The notes under the pieces: model-generated
What the model saw: the letters and a program-made list of their open reading frames with translations, nothing else
Told to the model about the DNA's origin: nothing
The model's database searches: none
Assembly: GCF_900143625.1 (NCBI RefSeq)
Contig: NZ_FRFF01000047.1
Location: 1 to 39,000, forward strand
Length of the DNA stretch: 39,000 nucleotides
DNA from: Nocardiopsis sp. JB363
GTDB taxonomy: Bacteria; Actinomycetota; Actinomycetes; Streptosporangiales; Streptosporangiaceae
Reading direction: 5' to 3'
Part shown: one piece after another, positions 1 to 8,800 of the stretch
Layout of the letters: every line of letters starts with the position of its first letter
How positions within the stretch are numbered: position 1 is the stretch's first letter
Translations under genes and position numbers: made by a program

Positions 1-2
1 GA

Positions 3-365
3 GGCCGCTGGAAAAGGACCCATTCCGGGCACCTCGCCAGCGGCCCACCGGGGCTGACCCATTCGCGCTCGGGGGAGCCGTACGGCTTCTACACCCTCAA
101 GTGCGAGCGCCGCGACAACGGCCTGCGCCTGACCTGCCGGGACCAGGGAAGCAAGTACACCAACGAGGAGAGCCAGCCGAACCGGTTCGAGCACCTGACC
201 ACCTGCGCCTCACGCCTGACCAGCGACGCCGAGTCCGGTCGGGGCCTGGCGATGGTCGACTCCCTGGCCACCAGCTGGGGCGACAACGGGTTCACCGGCA
301 CCCGACAGGTCTGGTTCTTCCTGGCCTACGACCTGTCCGGGAGCAGCTGGAACAGCCTGCTCTGA
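3..365 (+). CDS. ATP-binding regulator, RsbW-like HATPase (5' end outside window)
   Basis: C-terminal 120 codons of a GHKL-type ATP-binding protein of the anti-sigma/RsbW kind that is abundant in actinomycetes; the start lies before the window. The reading frame runs open from base 3 to TGA at 363-365. Visible family marks are HSRSGEP (end of the N-box helix region), a CRDQGS segment where the G1-box Asp sits, GRGLAMVDSLATSWG (the GxGL lid and following helix) and GTRQVWFFL (last strand). Such proteins usually bind ATP and act as sigma or anti-sigma antagonist switches in the cytoplasm; the partner here cannot be told. It ends just before a hairpin at 415-448 and is probably unrelated to the BREX operon. 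The N-terminal half cannot be judged. Confidence 0.7.
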   Translation, partial: GRWKRTHSGHLASGPPGLTHSRSGEPYGFYTLKCERRDNGLRLTCRDQGSKYTNEESQPNRFEHLTTCASRLTSDAESGRGLAMVDSLATSWGDNGFTGTRQVWFFLAYDLSGSSWNSLL

Positions 366-414
366 CCCACGAGCCCTACCCGGGCGACGACAGATCGCGC
401 CGTAGACGCGAAAC

Positions 415-448
415 GGGCCCAGAAGACGCGCCAACGCCTTCCGGGCCC
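415..448 (+). terminator. Hairpin after the RsbW-like gene
   Basis: GGGCCCAGAAG (415-425) and CTTCCGGGCCC (438-448) pair at 10 of 11 positions around a 12-base loop. It lies 50 bases after the stop at 365 and 46 bases before the next start. No U-tract follows, which is usual for actinomycete terminators. Confidence 0.5.
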
Positions 449-493
449 TCAGATCCCAAAATCCAAGCCTCGCATAGCCAGAAAGCAGGATCA

Positions 494-913
494 GTGACGC
501 ATTCTATCCCCGCACCCCGCCCGTCCAGCGACCCGCTCTACCGCACCCGCCCGGGTCTGCCCCGGCGCGGTCCGCTCATCGGCCCGGTCTGCCCCTCCTG
601 CGCACACCCTTCCTGTCGCCGGATCCGCGCCGAGGAGCTGCCCATCCTGGGCGGTCACAAGGCCGAATACCGCGACGAACACGCCTTCGCCGCCTCCCTC
701 CAGGCCCGCAACCGGCACCTGATCATCTGGTACGGGGAGCGCACGGGATCATTCTGGGTGGCCTCCTCCACTGGCCTGGCCGAGGTCCCCGACGCCGCGA
801 CCCTCACCCGCCTCCTCACCCCGGAACCGGAACCTGCGCCGACACCTTCGTCACCGTTCCTGCGGCCCTACCTGAATCCGACGAACCCGAACCTGAACCC
901 GGTGCTGATCTGA
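494..913 (+). CDS. Small hypothetical protein, 139 residues
   Basis: GTG start at 494 preceded by AGGA (487-490, AAGCAGGATCA context); stop TGA at 911-913. The frame has strong G/C bias in third codon positions, so it looks genuinely coding. The N-terminal 30 residues are Pro/Arg-rich and likely disordered. A CPSCAHPSC segment offers three closely spaced cysteines that could hold a metal. A central globular part follows (about residues 50-110, with LIIWYGERTGSFWVAS), and the tail is a Pro/Asn-rich repeat-like stretch. I do not recognise the family. A longer open frame starting at base 101 runs over the previous gene, but its upstream part is only a shadow of that gene. It lies on the same strand as the RsbW-like gene, from which a hairpin separates it. 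Confidence 0.5.
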   Translation: MTHSIPAPRPSSDPLYRTRPGLPRRGPLIGPVCPSCAHPSCRRIRAEELPILGGHKAEYRDEHAFAASLQARNRHLIIWYGERTGSFWVASSTGLAEVPDAATLTRLLTPEPEPAPTPSSPFLRPYLNPTNPNLNPVLI

Positions 914-925
914 TCCGATCCCCCA

Positions 926-975
926 CACCCGGGCCGGGTGGTGCCGGCGTCGCCAAGCACCGCCCGGCCCGTGGG
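926..975 (+). terminator. Long GC-rich hairpin upstream of the BREX operon
   Basis: The arm at 926-943 (CACCCGGGCCGGGTGGTG) pairs with the arm at 958-975 (CACCGCCCGGCCCGTGGG) with a few mismatches, around a 14-base loop. It starts 12 bases after the stop of the small hypothetical gene. It is a likely factor-independent or pausing terminator that insulates pglW from upstream transcription. Confidence 0.5.
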
Positions 976-1011
976 CGACCTGAGGCACCTCGTTGCCCCG
1001 CCAGGGAAGCC

Positions 1012-1065
1012 GTGAAGACAGGTCGAGAACAAGTCTTCACCCATGAGGAGTCAGCATGAACTCCT
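1012..1065. repeat. Two tandem inverted repeats in the pglW upstream region
   Basis: A perfect 8-base inverted repeat, GTGAAGAC (1012-1019) and GTCTTCAC (1033-1040), has a 13-base spacer. A perfect 6-base one follows, AGGAGT (1046-1051) and ACTCCT (1060-1065), with an 8-base spacer. They lie 170-220 bases before the chosen pglW start, inside the gene-free stretch 914-1237. They could be operator half-sites for a repressor of the BREX operon or part of a leader structure. No binding protein is identifiable. Apart from these, the hairpin at 926-975 and the -10-like element at 1179, I see nothing else in 914-1237. Confidence 0.35.
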
Positions 1066-1178
1066 AGCCCAGCACGGCGCGCGGGTGGGATGAACAACCT
1101 GTCTCATCGCTCATATGTCGCCGATTCGGGACCACCGGCCCTCATGGGATTCCGTACTTCTCCGTTACTCTCCACCTC

Positions 1179-1184
1179 TAGGAT
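1179..1184 (+). promoter_or_regulatory. Putative -10 element for the BREX operon
   Basis: TAGGAT fits the actinomycete TAnnnT -10 consensus, but no good -35 hexamer lies 16-18 bases upstream. It sits about 55 bases before the ATG at 1238. If used, transcription would start near 1191, which rules out the upstream ATG at 1115 as the pglW start. Confidence 0.3.
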
Positions 1185-1237
1185 GGCTGGGGCGTGGGTT
1201 TTTCACGAGATCCCAGGGTGACGAGACGGAGCGGTGC

Positions 1238-4200
1238 ATGCGTGAAGGCCGGTGGACGACCGTCACCGAGTCGGAGTTCGACCACGAACACCGTGGTCTG
1301 GAAGCCATTCGTGAGGCTTTGCCCAACACCGGCTCCTGGCGGGCCTGGTCCAACTTCACCTTCACCGCCAACACCGGCCACGTCCACGAGGTCGACCTCC
1401 TCGTCGTTTCTCCGGGCGGCGTCCACATGGTGGAGCTCAAGCACTGGCACGGCGGTGTCACCTCGGAGAACGGCACCTGGGTCCAGACCAAGCCCGGTGG
1501 CCACCGCCAGCCGCACGGTAACCCGCTGCACCTGGTCACCAGCAAGGCGCGCAACCTCGCCGGACTGCTGAAGAAGCAGGGCGTGAACGTCTACGTGTCC
1601 GCCTCCGTGTGCTTCACCGACTCCTCCCTCCGAATCCGCCTGCCCTCCAACGACGAGAACGGCGTCTACTTCGTCGACAAACTCGTGGAGATGCTGGGGC
1701 GCCCCCCGCAGAAGGAACAGCACCGGATCGACGGACCCAGGTCCAACGCGGTCAAGGCCGGGCTGGACCGGATCGGCATCCGCCGCAGCGACGCCCAGTA
1801 CAAGGTCGGCCCCTACCTGTTGGAGCGCAAGCCCCTGGACAGCGGCCCCACCTGGGTCGACCACCGAGCCCGCCACACCGAGCTGGCCGAGTTGGTGCGC
1901 GTGCGCGTCTACCTCAGGGAGCGTGGGGCCAGCGCGGCCATGCGCGCGTCCGTGGACAACGCGGCCCGCCGGGAGTCGGACGTCCTGCGCCGCTTCCGCC
2001 ACCCCGGAGTGGTCCAGCTCAAGCAGTACGACCCCTCCGGCCACTCTTCCGGCCCCGCCCTGATCTTCGATTACCACTCGGAGACCCTGCGCCTGGACGA
2101 GTACCTCATCCAGTACGGCGACAAGCTCGACATCCTCGCCCGGATGTCCCTGGTCCGCCAGCTCGCGGAGACGCTGCGCTGGGCGCACTCCAGCCGTGTT
2201 CACCACCGCACCCTCTCCGCCCACTCCGTCCACGTCTTCCCCAAGGCCCGCGCTGAAGGCGGCGAGGACGCCCGGTGGCTCTCCCCACACCTACAGATCT
2301 CTGACTGGCAGATCGCCCAAGGTCAGGGAGGTTCAGGCAACGGCACCCGGCAGTTCGCCCCGACCGCGCTGTCACTCGGCCACGTCTCCGACGACGCCGA
2401 CGCCTACCTGGCCCCCGAACTGAGCGCCTCGCGCCCCGACCCGGTCTTCCTCGACGTGTACGGGCTGGGGGTGCTCACCTACCTTCTGGTCACCGGCCGG
2501 GCCCCTGCCGCCAGCCAGGCCGAACTCCTGGCCCAGCTGGAGGCAGGGGAGGGCCTGCGGCCCAGTGCCCTCGTGGACGGGTTGTCCGAGGACGTCGACG
2601 ACCTGGTGCAGGCCGCCACCGCCTACCGTCCTGAGCAGCGCCTGGCCAGTATTGACGAGTTCCTGGAGATGTTGGAGTACGTCGAGGACTCCCTGACCGC
2701 CCCCAGCACGGTTCCCGACACCCTCCAGGAGCAGGAGCCCGAGAAGGACCCGCTGGACTCCGTCGCGGGTGACGTGCTGGCCGACCGCTGGGAGGTCCGG
2801 CGCCGACTGGGCACCGGATCCACGAGCCGCGCCTTCCTCGTACGGGACCTGGAAGGCGAGCCCGACGCGCACGGTGTCCGACCCCTGGCCGTGCTCAAGG
2901 TGGCCCTGTCCGACAACCGGGGTGAGGTCCTGGCCCGCGAGGCCGAGGTGATGCGGGGCCTTCGAGCCGACTCCCGGGTGATCCGGCTGGTCGAACCCGA
3001 GCCCTTGACCATCGGTGGACGCACGGTCCTGGTCCTGGAGTACGTCGGCGACGAGCGCGCCGCCGAGAAACGGGGCGAGTCGGGCAGTGTCCCGCGCCGC
3101 CGTGAGGAGACCGTGGCCCGCCAGCTCCGTGACCAGGGCCGTCTGGGCGCCGACCAACTGGAGGCCTACGGGGACTATCTGTTCGGCGCCGTGGACTTCC
3201 TGGAGGGCGAAGGGGTCTGGCACCGCGACATCAAGCCGGACAACATCGCCATTCGGATCCGGCCCAACCGCACGCGCCAACTGGTCCTGATCGACTTCTC
3301 CCTGGCCGGGTACCCGGCGAACGTGACGGACGCGGGCACCCAGGGATACCTGGACCCGTTCATCGGGGCACTCAAGCGCACTGCCTACGATGCCCACGCC
3401 GAGCGGTACGCGATCGCCGCCACCCTGCACGAGATGGCCTCGGGTGAGCTGCCGACCTGGGGCGACGGCAAGGTCGTGCCCGCGCAGACGGACGCCGACG
3501 AGTGGGCCCGGCCCACGATCGCCGCCGACGCGTTCGACCCGGCCGTCCGGGACGGGCTCGTCTCCTTCTTCCGCAGGGCGCTGCACCGCGACACGGCCAA
3601 GCGCTTCAGCGACCTGAAGCCGATGCGGGACGCCTGGCGCAAGGTCTTCCTGGACATGGCCCAGACGGTCTCGTCCACGGGTCACCCGTCCCGCCACCCC
3701 GAATCCGCCGCGACCGCCGCACGCGAACTGGAAGCGGTGGCTCCGGTATCGGAGGTCGTCGCTGTGGAGCAGCAGCGAGACCAGCAGGCGAAGCAGGCGA
3801 CCCGGGATACTCACCTGTCGATCGCCGGGCTCACCCCGATCGCGGTCTCGTTCCTGCACGGGCTCGGGGTCAATACTGTCGGCGAGCTGCTCGACTACAG
3901 CCAGCGCAAGTTCCTCAACGCCCCAGGCCTGGGCGCCAAGACCCGTACCGAGATCCAGGGCCGCCAGCGCCAGTGGGGCGAACGGCTGCGCCAGGAGCCC
4001 GAATCCCCGCTCACTCCCCAGGGCCGCAAGAACGCCAAGGAGGAGCTGGAGCGGTACAGCGCCATGGAGTCCGCGTTGGCGGACACACTCGTCACTCACA
4101 ACGGAACCGGAGCACTGCCCGGCAGCGCCCTGCGCTCCGTCGGTCTGGACGCCCTGGCCACGTTGTTCGTCCCGGAACCGCGCAAGAACGGGTCCAACCA

Positions 4201-5836
4201 GAACGAGATCGAGGCGGTGCGGTTGCTGCTGCGCCTGCCCGACGAACGGGGTGAACTCCCGGACATCGGCGTGTGGCCCAAGCAGAAGGATGTCGCCGAG
4301 GCCCTGGGCCTGTCCGCCGGACGTATTCCGCAGATCATCAAGACCCAGCGGACCCGGTGGAAGAAGCTTCCCGCGGTGCGGGCGCTCCGCGAGGAGATCC
4401 TCAAGCTGCTGACAGGGCTGGGCCGGATCGCTTCCGCCGCTGAGATCGCCGACGCCCTGATCGTGCGGCGCGGCACTCGGCTGCGTGAGCGCGAACAGCG
4501 TCGGGCGCTGGCCTTGGCCGCTGTTCGCGCCGTGCTGGAGGTCGAGCAGCTCGTCCCGGAGGAGAGCGTGTTCCAGCACCAGCCCAACCGTGGTGCCACG
4601 GACGAGGCTGTGGGTGCGGGCCTGTTGGCGCTGGAGGTCGCCGGGGACGACGCTCCGGACACCCCGTCGGCCCCCGGTCTGCTCGACTACGCGGTGCGCC
4701 TGGGTCGCGCCGCGAACCGTCTCGGTAAACTCGACACCCTGCCGACCGCCACGACGGTGCTCGCCGAACTGGGCGCGGTCGCCCCGCCTCCGGGGAGGGT
4801 CGAATGGGACGAACGCCGCCTGGTGGAGCTGGCCGCGGCGGCGTCGCTGAACGCCGCCGCCACCCCGCGTCTGGAGATCTACCCGCGTGACCTGTCGCTG
4901 GTGCGGGCGCTGCGGCTCACCCAAGCGGGCCTGGTCAGGGAAGTCTTCGGCCGACCAAGGAAGTACCAGCCCGGTCTGCCCCCCGAAGAGGTCCACGAGC
5001 GGGTGCGGGCCCGGTTCCCGGAGCTGGTGGACGCCCGGGGTAGCCACGACCTGCCGACCGGAGGGCCGCTCACGAAGGCGTTGAAGGACGCCGGGTTCGA
5101 CCTCATCCTGTCCACCCGCGAGGACACCGGGACCGAGCGTTACCTGCCGCCCCCGGAGGCGATGGGCTCCAGCTACCGCACGGTGGCGGGGCAGCGCCGC
5201 AGCACACGCACCGGTACGTTCACCCGCTACGTCGACGACCCGCAGATCGCGGACGCCATCCAGTCGGAGGAGCGATTGACCGCCTCCGCGAAGCGGGACG
5301 GGTTCCGGGTGCTGACCGTTCGCACCGGGGTGAGCTCGCTGGCGGTCACCGAGCTCGCGGGGGCCGGTGGCCGTTTCGCAGCCGAGGAGATCTCAGTCAC
5401 GGCCCTGTTCCTGAACGCCATGCACGAACTCGTGGATCCCAAGCCCAAGCCGAGCTGGGAGACGATCCTGAAGGCGGACGCCGCAGCGCCAGGCTCGAAG
5501 GCCGCTACCAATTTCGCCGCCTACGCCACCACGGCCTGGAGCCGGACTGAGCCGAGGCTGCGGACCCTGCTGGAGACGGGTGCGGACGTGGGACCGGTGT
5601 TGATGACCGATGCTGGAGTCTTCGCCCGCTATGACGCGATGGGTGTCCTGGACCGATTGGCCGAGGCCGCCCGACACGGCGGGCGAGGCCTGTGGCTGCT
5701 GTGCCCGCAGGACGACCCGGCGAAGGCCCCCCGGCTGGGCACGGCCACCGTTCCGTACCAGGCGGGGCTGGGTGAGTGGATCGAGCTGCCGGACTCGTGG
5801 GTGCGGAACCTGCACCGGTCCGGCGTGCGGCAGTAG
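1238..5836 (+). CDS. pglW: PglW, BREX type 2 serine/threonine kinase with NERD domain
   Basis: First gene of the BREX-2 (Pgl) operon, about 1532 residues. Order of parts: a NERD nuclease-related domain (about 15-110, with EVDLLVVSPGG and VELKHW); a kinase-like domain (about 190-480) whose catalytic loop reads HHRTL in place of HRDLKP, so it lacks the catalytic Asp and is probably a pseudokinase; a second kinase domain (about 512-800) with LGTGS, VLKVA, HRDIKPDN (about 662-669) and DFS, which looks active; then helix-hairpin-helix (GLGAKTRTEI) and winged-helix-like segments. In the Streptomyces Pgl system PglW is an autophosphorylating kinase needed for phage growth limitation. I chose ATG 1238 (CGGAG six bases upstream) because residues encoded from 1115 to 1237 do not look coding and the family begins near this point. 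pglX follows after 58 bases. Confidence 0.9.
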   Translation: MREGRWTTVTESEFDHEHRGLEAIREALPNTGSWRAWSNFTFTANTGHVHEVDLLVVSPGGVHMVELKHWHGGVTSENGTWVQTKPGGHRQPHGNPLHLVTSKARNLAGLLKKQGVNVYVSASVCFTDSSLRIRLPSNDENGVYFVDKLVEMLGRPPQKEQHRIDGPRSNAVKAGLDRIGIRRSDAQYKVGPYLLERKPLDSGPTWVDHRARHTELAELVRVRVYLRERGASAAMRASVDNAARRESDVLRRFRHPGVVQLKQYDPSGHSSGPALIFDYHSETLRLDEYLIQYGDKLDILARMSLVRQLAETLRWAHSSRVHHRTLSAHSVHVFPKARAEGGEDARWLSPHLQISDWQIAQGQGGSGNGTRQFAPTALSLGHVSDDADAYLAPELSASRPDPVFLDVYGLGVLTYLLVTGRAPAASQAELLAQLEAGEGLRPSALVDGLSEDVDDLVQAATAYRPEQRLASIDEFLEMLEYVEDSLTAPSTVPDTLQEQEPEKDPLDSVAGDVLADRWEVRRRLGTGSTSRAFLVRDLEGEPDAHGVRPLAVLKVALSDNRGEVLAREAEVMRGLRADSRVIRLVEPEPLTIGGRTVLVLEYVGDERAAEKRGESGSVPRRREETVARQLRDQGRLGADQLEAYGDYLFGAVDFLEGEGVWHRDIKPDNIAIRIRPNRTRQLVLIDFSLAGYPANVTDAGTQGYLDPFIGALKRTAYDAHAERYAIAATLHEMASGELPTWGDGKVVPAQTDADEWARPTIAADAFDPAVRDGLVSFFRRALHRDTAKRFSDLKPMRDAWRKVFLDMAQTVSSTGHPSRHPESAATAARELEAVAPVSEVVAVEQQRDQQAKQATRDTHLSIAGLTPIAVSFLHGLGVNTVGELLDYSQRKFLNAPGLGAKTRTEIQGRQRQWGERLRQEPESPLTPQGRKNAKEELERYSAMESALADTLVTHNGTGALPGSALRSVGLDALATLFVPEPRKNGSNQNEIEAVRLLLRLPDERGELPDIGVWPKQKDVAEALGLSAGRIPQIIKTQRTRWKKLPAVRALREEILKLLTGLGRIASAAEIADALIVRRGTRLREREQRRALALAAVRAVLEVEQLVPEESVFQHQPNRGATDEAVGAGLLALEVAGDDAPDTPSAPGLLDYAVRLGRAANRLGKLDTLPTATTVLAELGAVAPPPGRVEWDERRLVELAAAASLNAAATPRLEIYPRDLSLVRALRLTQAGLVREVFGRPRKYQPGLPPEEVHERVRARFPELVDARGSHDLPTGGPLTKALKDAGFDLILSTREDTGTERYLPPPEAMGSSYRTVAGQRRSTRTGTFTRYVDDPQIADAIQSEERLTASAKRDGFRVLTVRTGVSSLAVTELAGAGGRFAAEEISVTALFLNAMHELVDPKPKPSWETILKADAAAPGSKAATNFAAYATTAWSRTEPRLRTLLETGADVGPVLMTDAGVFARYDAMGVLDRLAEAARHGGRGLWLLCPQDDPAKAPRLGTATVPYQAGLGEWIELPDSWVRNLHRSGVRQ

Positions 5837-5894
5837 CAGTAGCAGTTATGGCAAGTAGTGGGACGAGCAGGGCAAGGGTTCGGGAGAAGGCCAC

Positions 5895-8800
5895 GTGATT
5901 GACCGCGAAGCGCTGTTGGACGACCTGAAGCGTCAGGTCAAGGGGGTCGAGTCCGATCTCGCCGCGCAGGTGTGGGAGATCGACGAGGTAGGGACGCGGC
6001 TGCGGGATGAGTACAACCTCGCGAGCAAGCTCAACCGCACGGCGGCGACTTGGAACGCCTGGTTGGACGAGCGGATCACGCAGGTCGCGGTGGCCTGGGT
6101 GCTGGGTACGGTGTTCGTCCGGTTCGCTGAGGACAACCGGCTGATCCCCGAGCCGTACCTGACCGGGCCCGAGATCGAACGCCGTGACCTGGCCGAAGCC
6201 CGATACGGCGCGTACGTGGAGACCGACGAGGACCCCACGTATCGCGGTTGGCTTGAGCGGGCGTTCGCTGAACTGGGCGCGGGCCGCGTGGGCAGGCTGC
6301 TGTTCCACCACGAGCACAACCCGCTGTTTCACATCCCGCTTTCCCACGACGGCGCCGGTGCCTTGGTGGAGTTCTGGCGTGAGCGTGACAGCGAAGGTGT
6401 GCTCGTCCACGACTTCACGGACCCGCTGAACGACGAAGGCACCAAGGGTTGGGACACCCGGTTCCTGGGTGACCTGTACCAGGACTTGTCGGAGAACGCG
6501 CGCAAGACGTACGCGCTGCTCCAGACCCCTGAGTTCGTCGAGGAGTTCATCCTCGATCGGACGATGGATCCGGCCGTGCGGGAGTTCGGTTACCAGGACC
6601 TGAAGATGATCGATCCGACATGCGGGTCCGGGCACTTCGTGCTGGGCGCGTTCAAGCGCCTGGTAAAGCTGCACTCGCAGGGGCAGCCGGGCGGTGACGT
6701 GCACGCGCAGGTGCGGGCAGCGTTGGACTCGGTGCACGGGGTGGACATCAACCCGTTCGCGGTGGCCATCGCCCGGTTCCGGTTGTTGGTGGCGGCCATG
6801 GCTGCGGCGAATACCCGAACCTTCGCCGAGGCGGGCAAGTACGACTGGCCGATCCACTTGGCTGTTGGTGACTCGCTGATCAAGGACCGCCAGCTCGAAC
6901 TGGCATTGGAGACTGCGGACACTGGCGATTCTCTGGCGTCATTTGCGTACGCGACGGAGGACGTTCACGAGCACAAGGGCATCCTGGAACAGGGCCGTTA
7001 CCACGTAGTGGTGGGAAACCCGCCGTACATTACGGTGAAGGACAAGAGCCTCAACGCGCTGTACCGGGATCTTTACAGTGCATGTGCAGGTGGGTACGCC
7101 TTGTCAGTTCCCTTCGCGCAACGATTCTTTGAGCTGGTCAAGCACGGCGATAGTGACGGTCTCGGTTATGGCATGGTCGGTCAGATCACCGCGAACTCCT
7201 TTATGAAGCGTGAATTCGGCACCAAGCTGATCGAAGAGTACTTCGCGCACCAGGTCGAGTTGACCGAGGTCATCGACACTTCGGGCGCGTACATCCCCGG
7301 GCACGGAACACCCACCGTCATTCTCGTCGGTAGGCGACGCGGCGGCAAAGAGCGTTTGGGTCCGATCAGGACCGTTCGTAGTGTCCAGGGTGAGCCTTCT
7401 GTACCCGAGAATCCCGAAGACGGGCTGGTTTGGTCCGAGATAGTGGCCCAGATTGGCAATCCTGGGTTTGCTGGTAACTGGGTTTCGGTAAGCGATCTCG
7501 ACCGGGATCGCTACTTCAGCAGGCAACCGTGGATTCTTACAGATGGCGGCTTGGAGATGATTGAGAATATTGGCATATCAGCGGTAACGCCACTGAGTTC
7601 AGTGCAACGTCTAGCAGGTCGATATGCTCATACTGGCGCAGACCTCGCATATTTTTCCCCTGCTGGCACCTGGAGTCGATATGGGGTTCTAAGTGCGCAC
7701 GTGATTTCTCTTGTAGAGGGAGACAGTGTGCGCGACTGGGTTGCTACACCAAAAACTGAGTCTCTCTTCCCTTATTCATCGGATCTCAAGGCTGAACTTA
7801 CGCCTGACGTTGGGTTCTTGCTTTGGCGCTATCGTCCGGTGCTGAGTGCGCGCCGGGAGCCCGGCGGTACACACGAGGAAATTGGCCTGACTTGGTATGA
7901 GTGGAGTCGTTGGCACCCCGAGCGTTTTTCGGTTCCCCTTGGGATTTCATTTGCAGAAGTGGCGACGCACAACAATTTTGTACTAGACCGAGGTGGGAAG
8001 GTATTCAAGCAGACAGCACCTGTGATAAAACTTCATAGGAATTCGAGCGAGGAAGATCATCTGAAGCTGCTTGGCGTCCTCAATAGTTCCACTGCTGCCC
8101 TATGGCTGAAGATGAACTGTCATGACAAAGGGATTCGCGGGGAAGGTGGAGGCTTCACAAGCTCTGAGTGGGAGCGCTTTTATCAGTTCAACGGAAGCAA
8201 CGTTGAACGTTTTCCCCTTCCTGCTAAGTACCCCACCGAGCTCGCTACCGCTCTCGACACCCTCGCGCAGAAACTCTCTACCAACTCTCCGTCTGCTCTG
8301 GCTTTGGATGGGATGCCCACAGCAGCAGCTCTACGCGAGGCCCGAACCACCTGGGACTCCACCCGATCTCAGATGATCTTCCTTCAGGAGGAGTTGGACT
8401 GGCAGGTCTACTCCCTCTATGACCTGCACGACGAGGACCTGCGTGTCCCCACCTCCGTGGACATCAGCGAGATCTCCCTCGGCGAGCGCGCCTTTGAAAT
8501 CGTGCTTGCCCGCAAGGTCGAAGCTGGCGAAGCCTCCGGTGAGTGGTTCAAGCGACACGGGTCCACCCCCATCACGGAGATCCCCTCCCACTGGCCCGAG
8601 GCCTACCGCGAGGTCGTCCAGAAGCGCATCGACGTCATGGAGTCCTCCCGTGCGATCGGCATGGTGGAGCGGCCCGAGTACAAGCGCCGCTGGGCCACCG
8701 AGGGTTGGGACTCCCTTCAGGACAAGGCCCTGCGCTCCTGGCTGCTGGACCGGATGGAGATCCGCGAACACTGGTACGACGACAACGACCAGCCCGCCCT

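Noticed and set aside
1115..1237. Upstream ATG at 1115 as the pglW start
   Set aside because: The 41 added residues look non-coding, the family starts near the RWTTVTESEFDHE segment, and a -10-like element lies between the two ATGs.
2372..5047. Antisense open frame of 891 codons over pglW
   Set aside because: It is a shadow of high-GC codon bias; its product is rich in Gly, Gln, Arg and Val with no motif.
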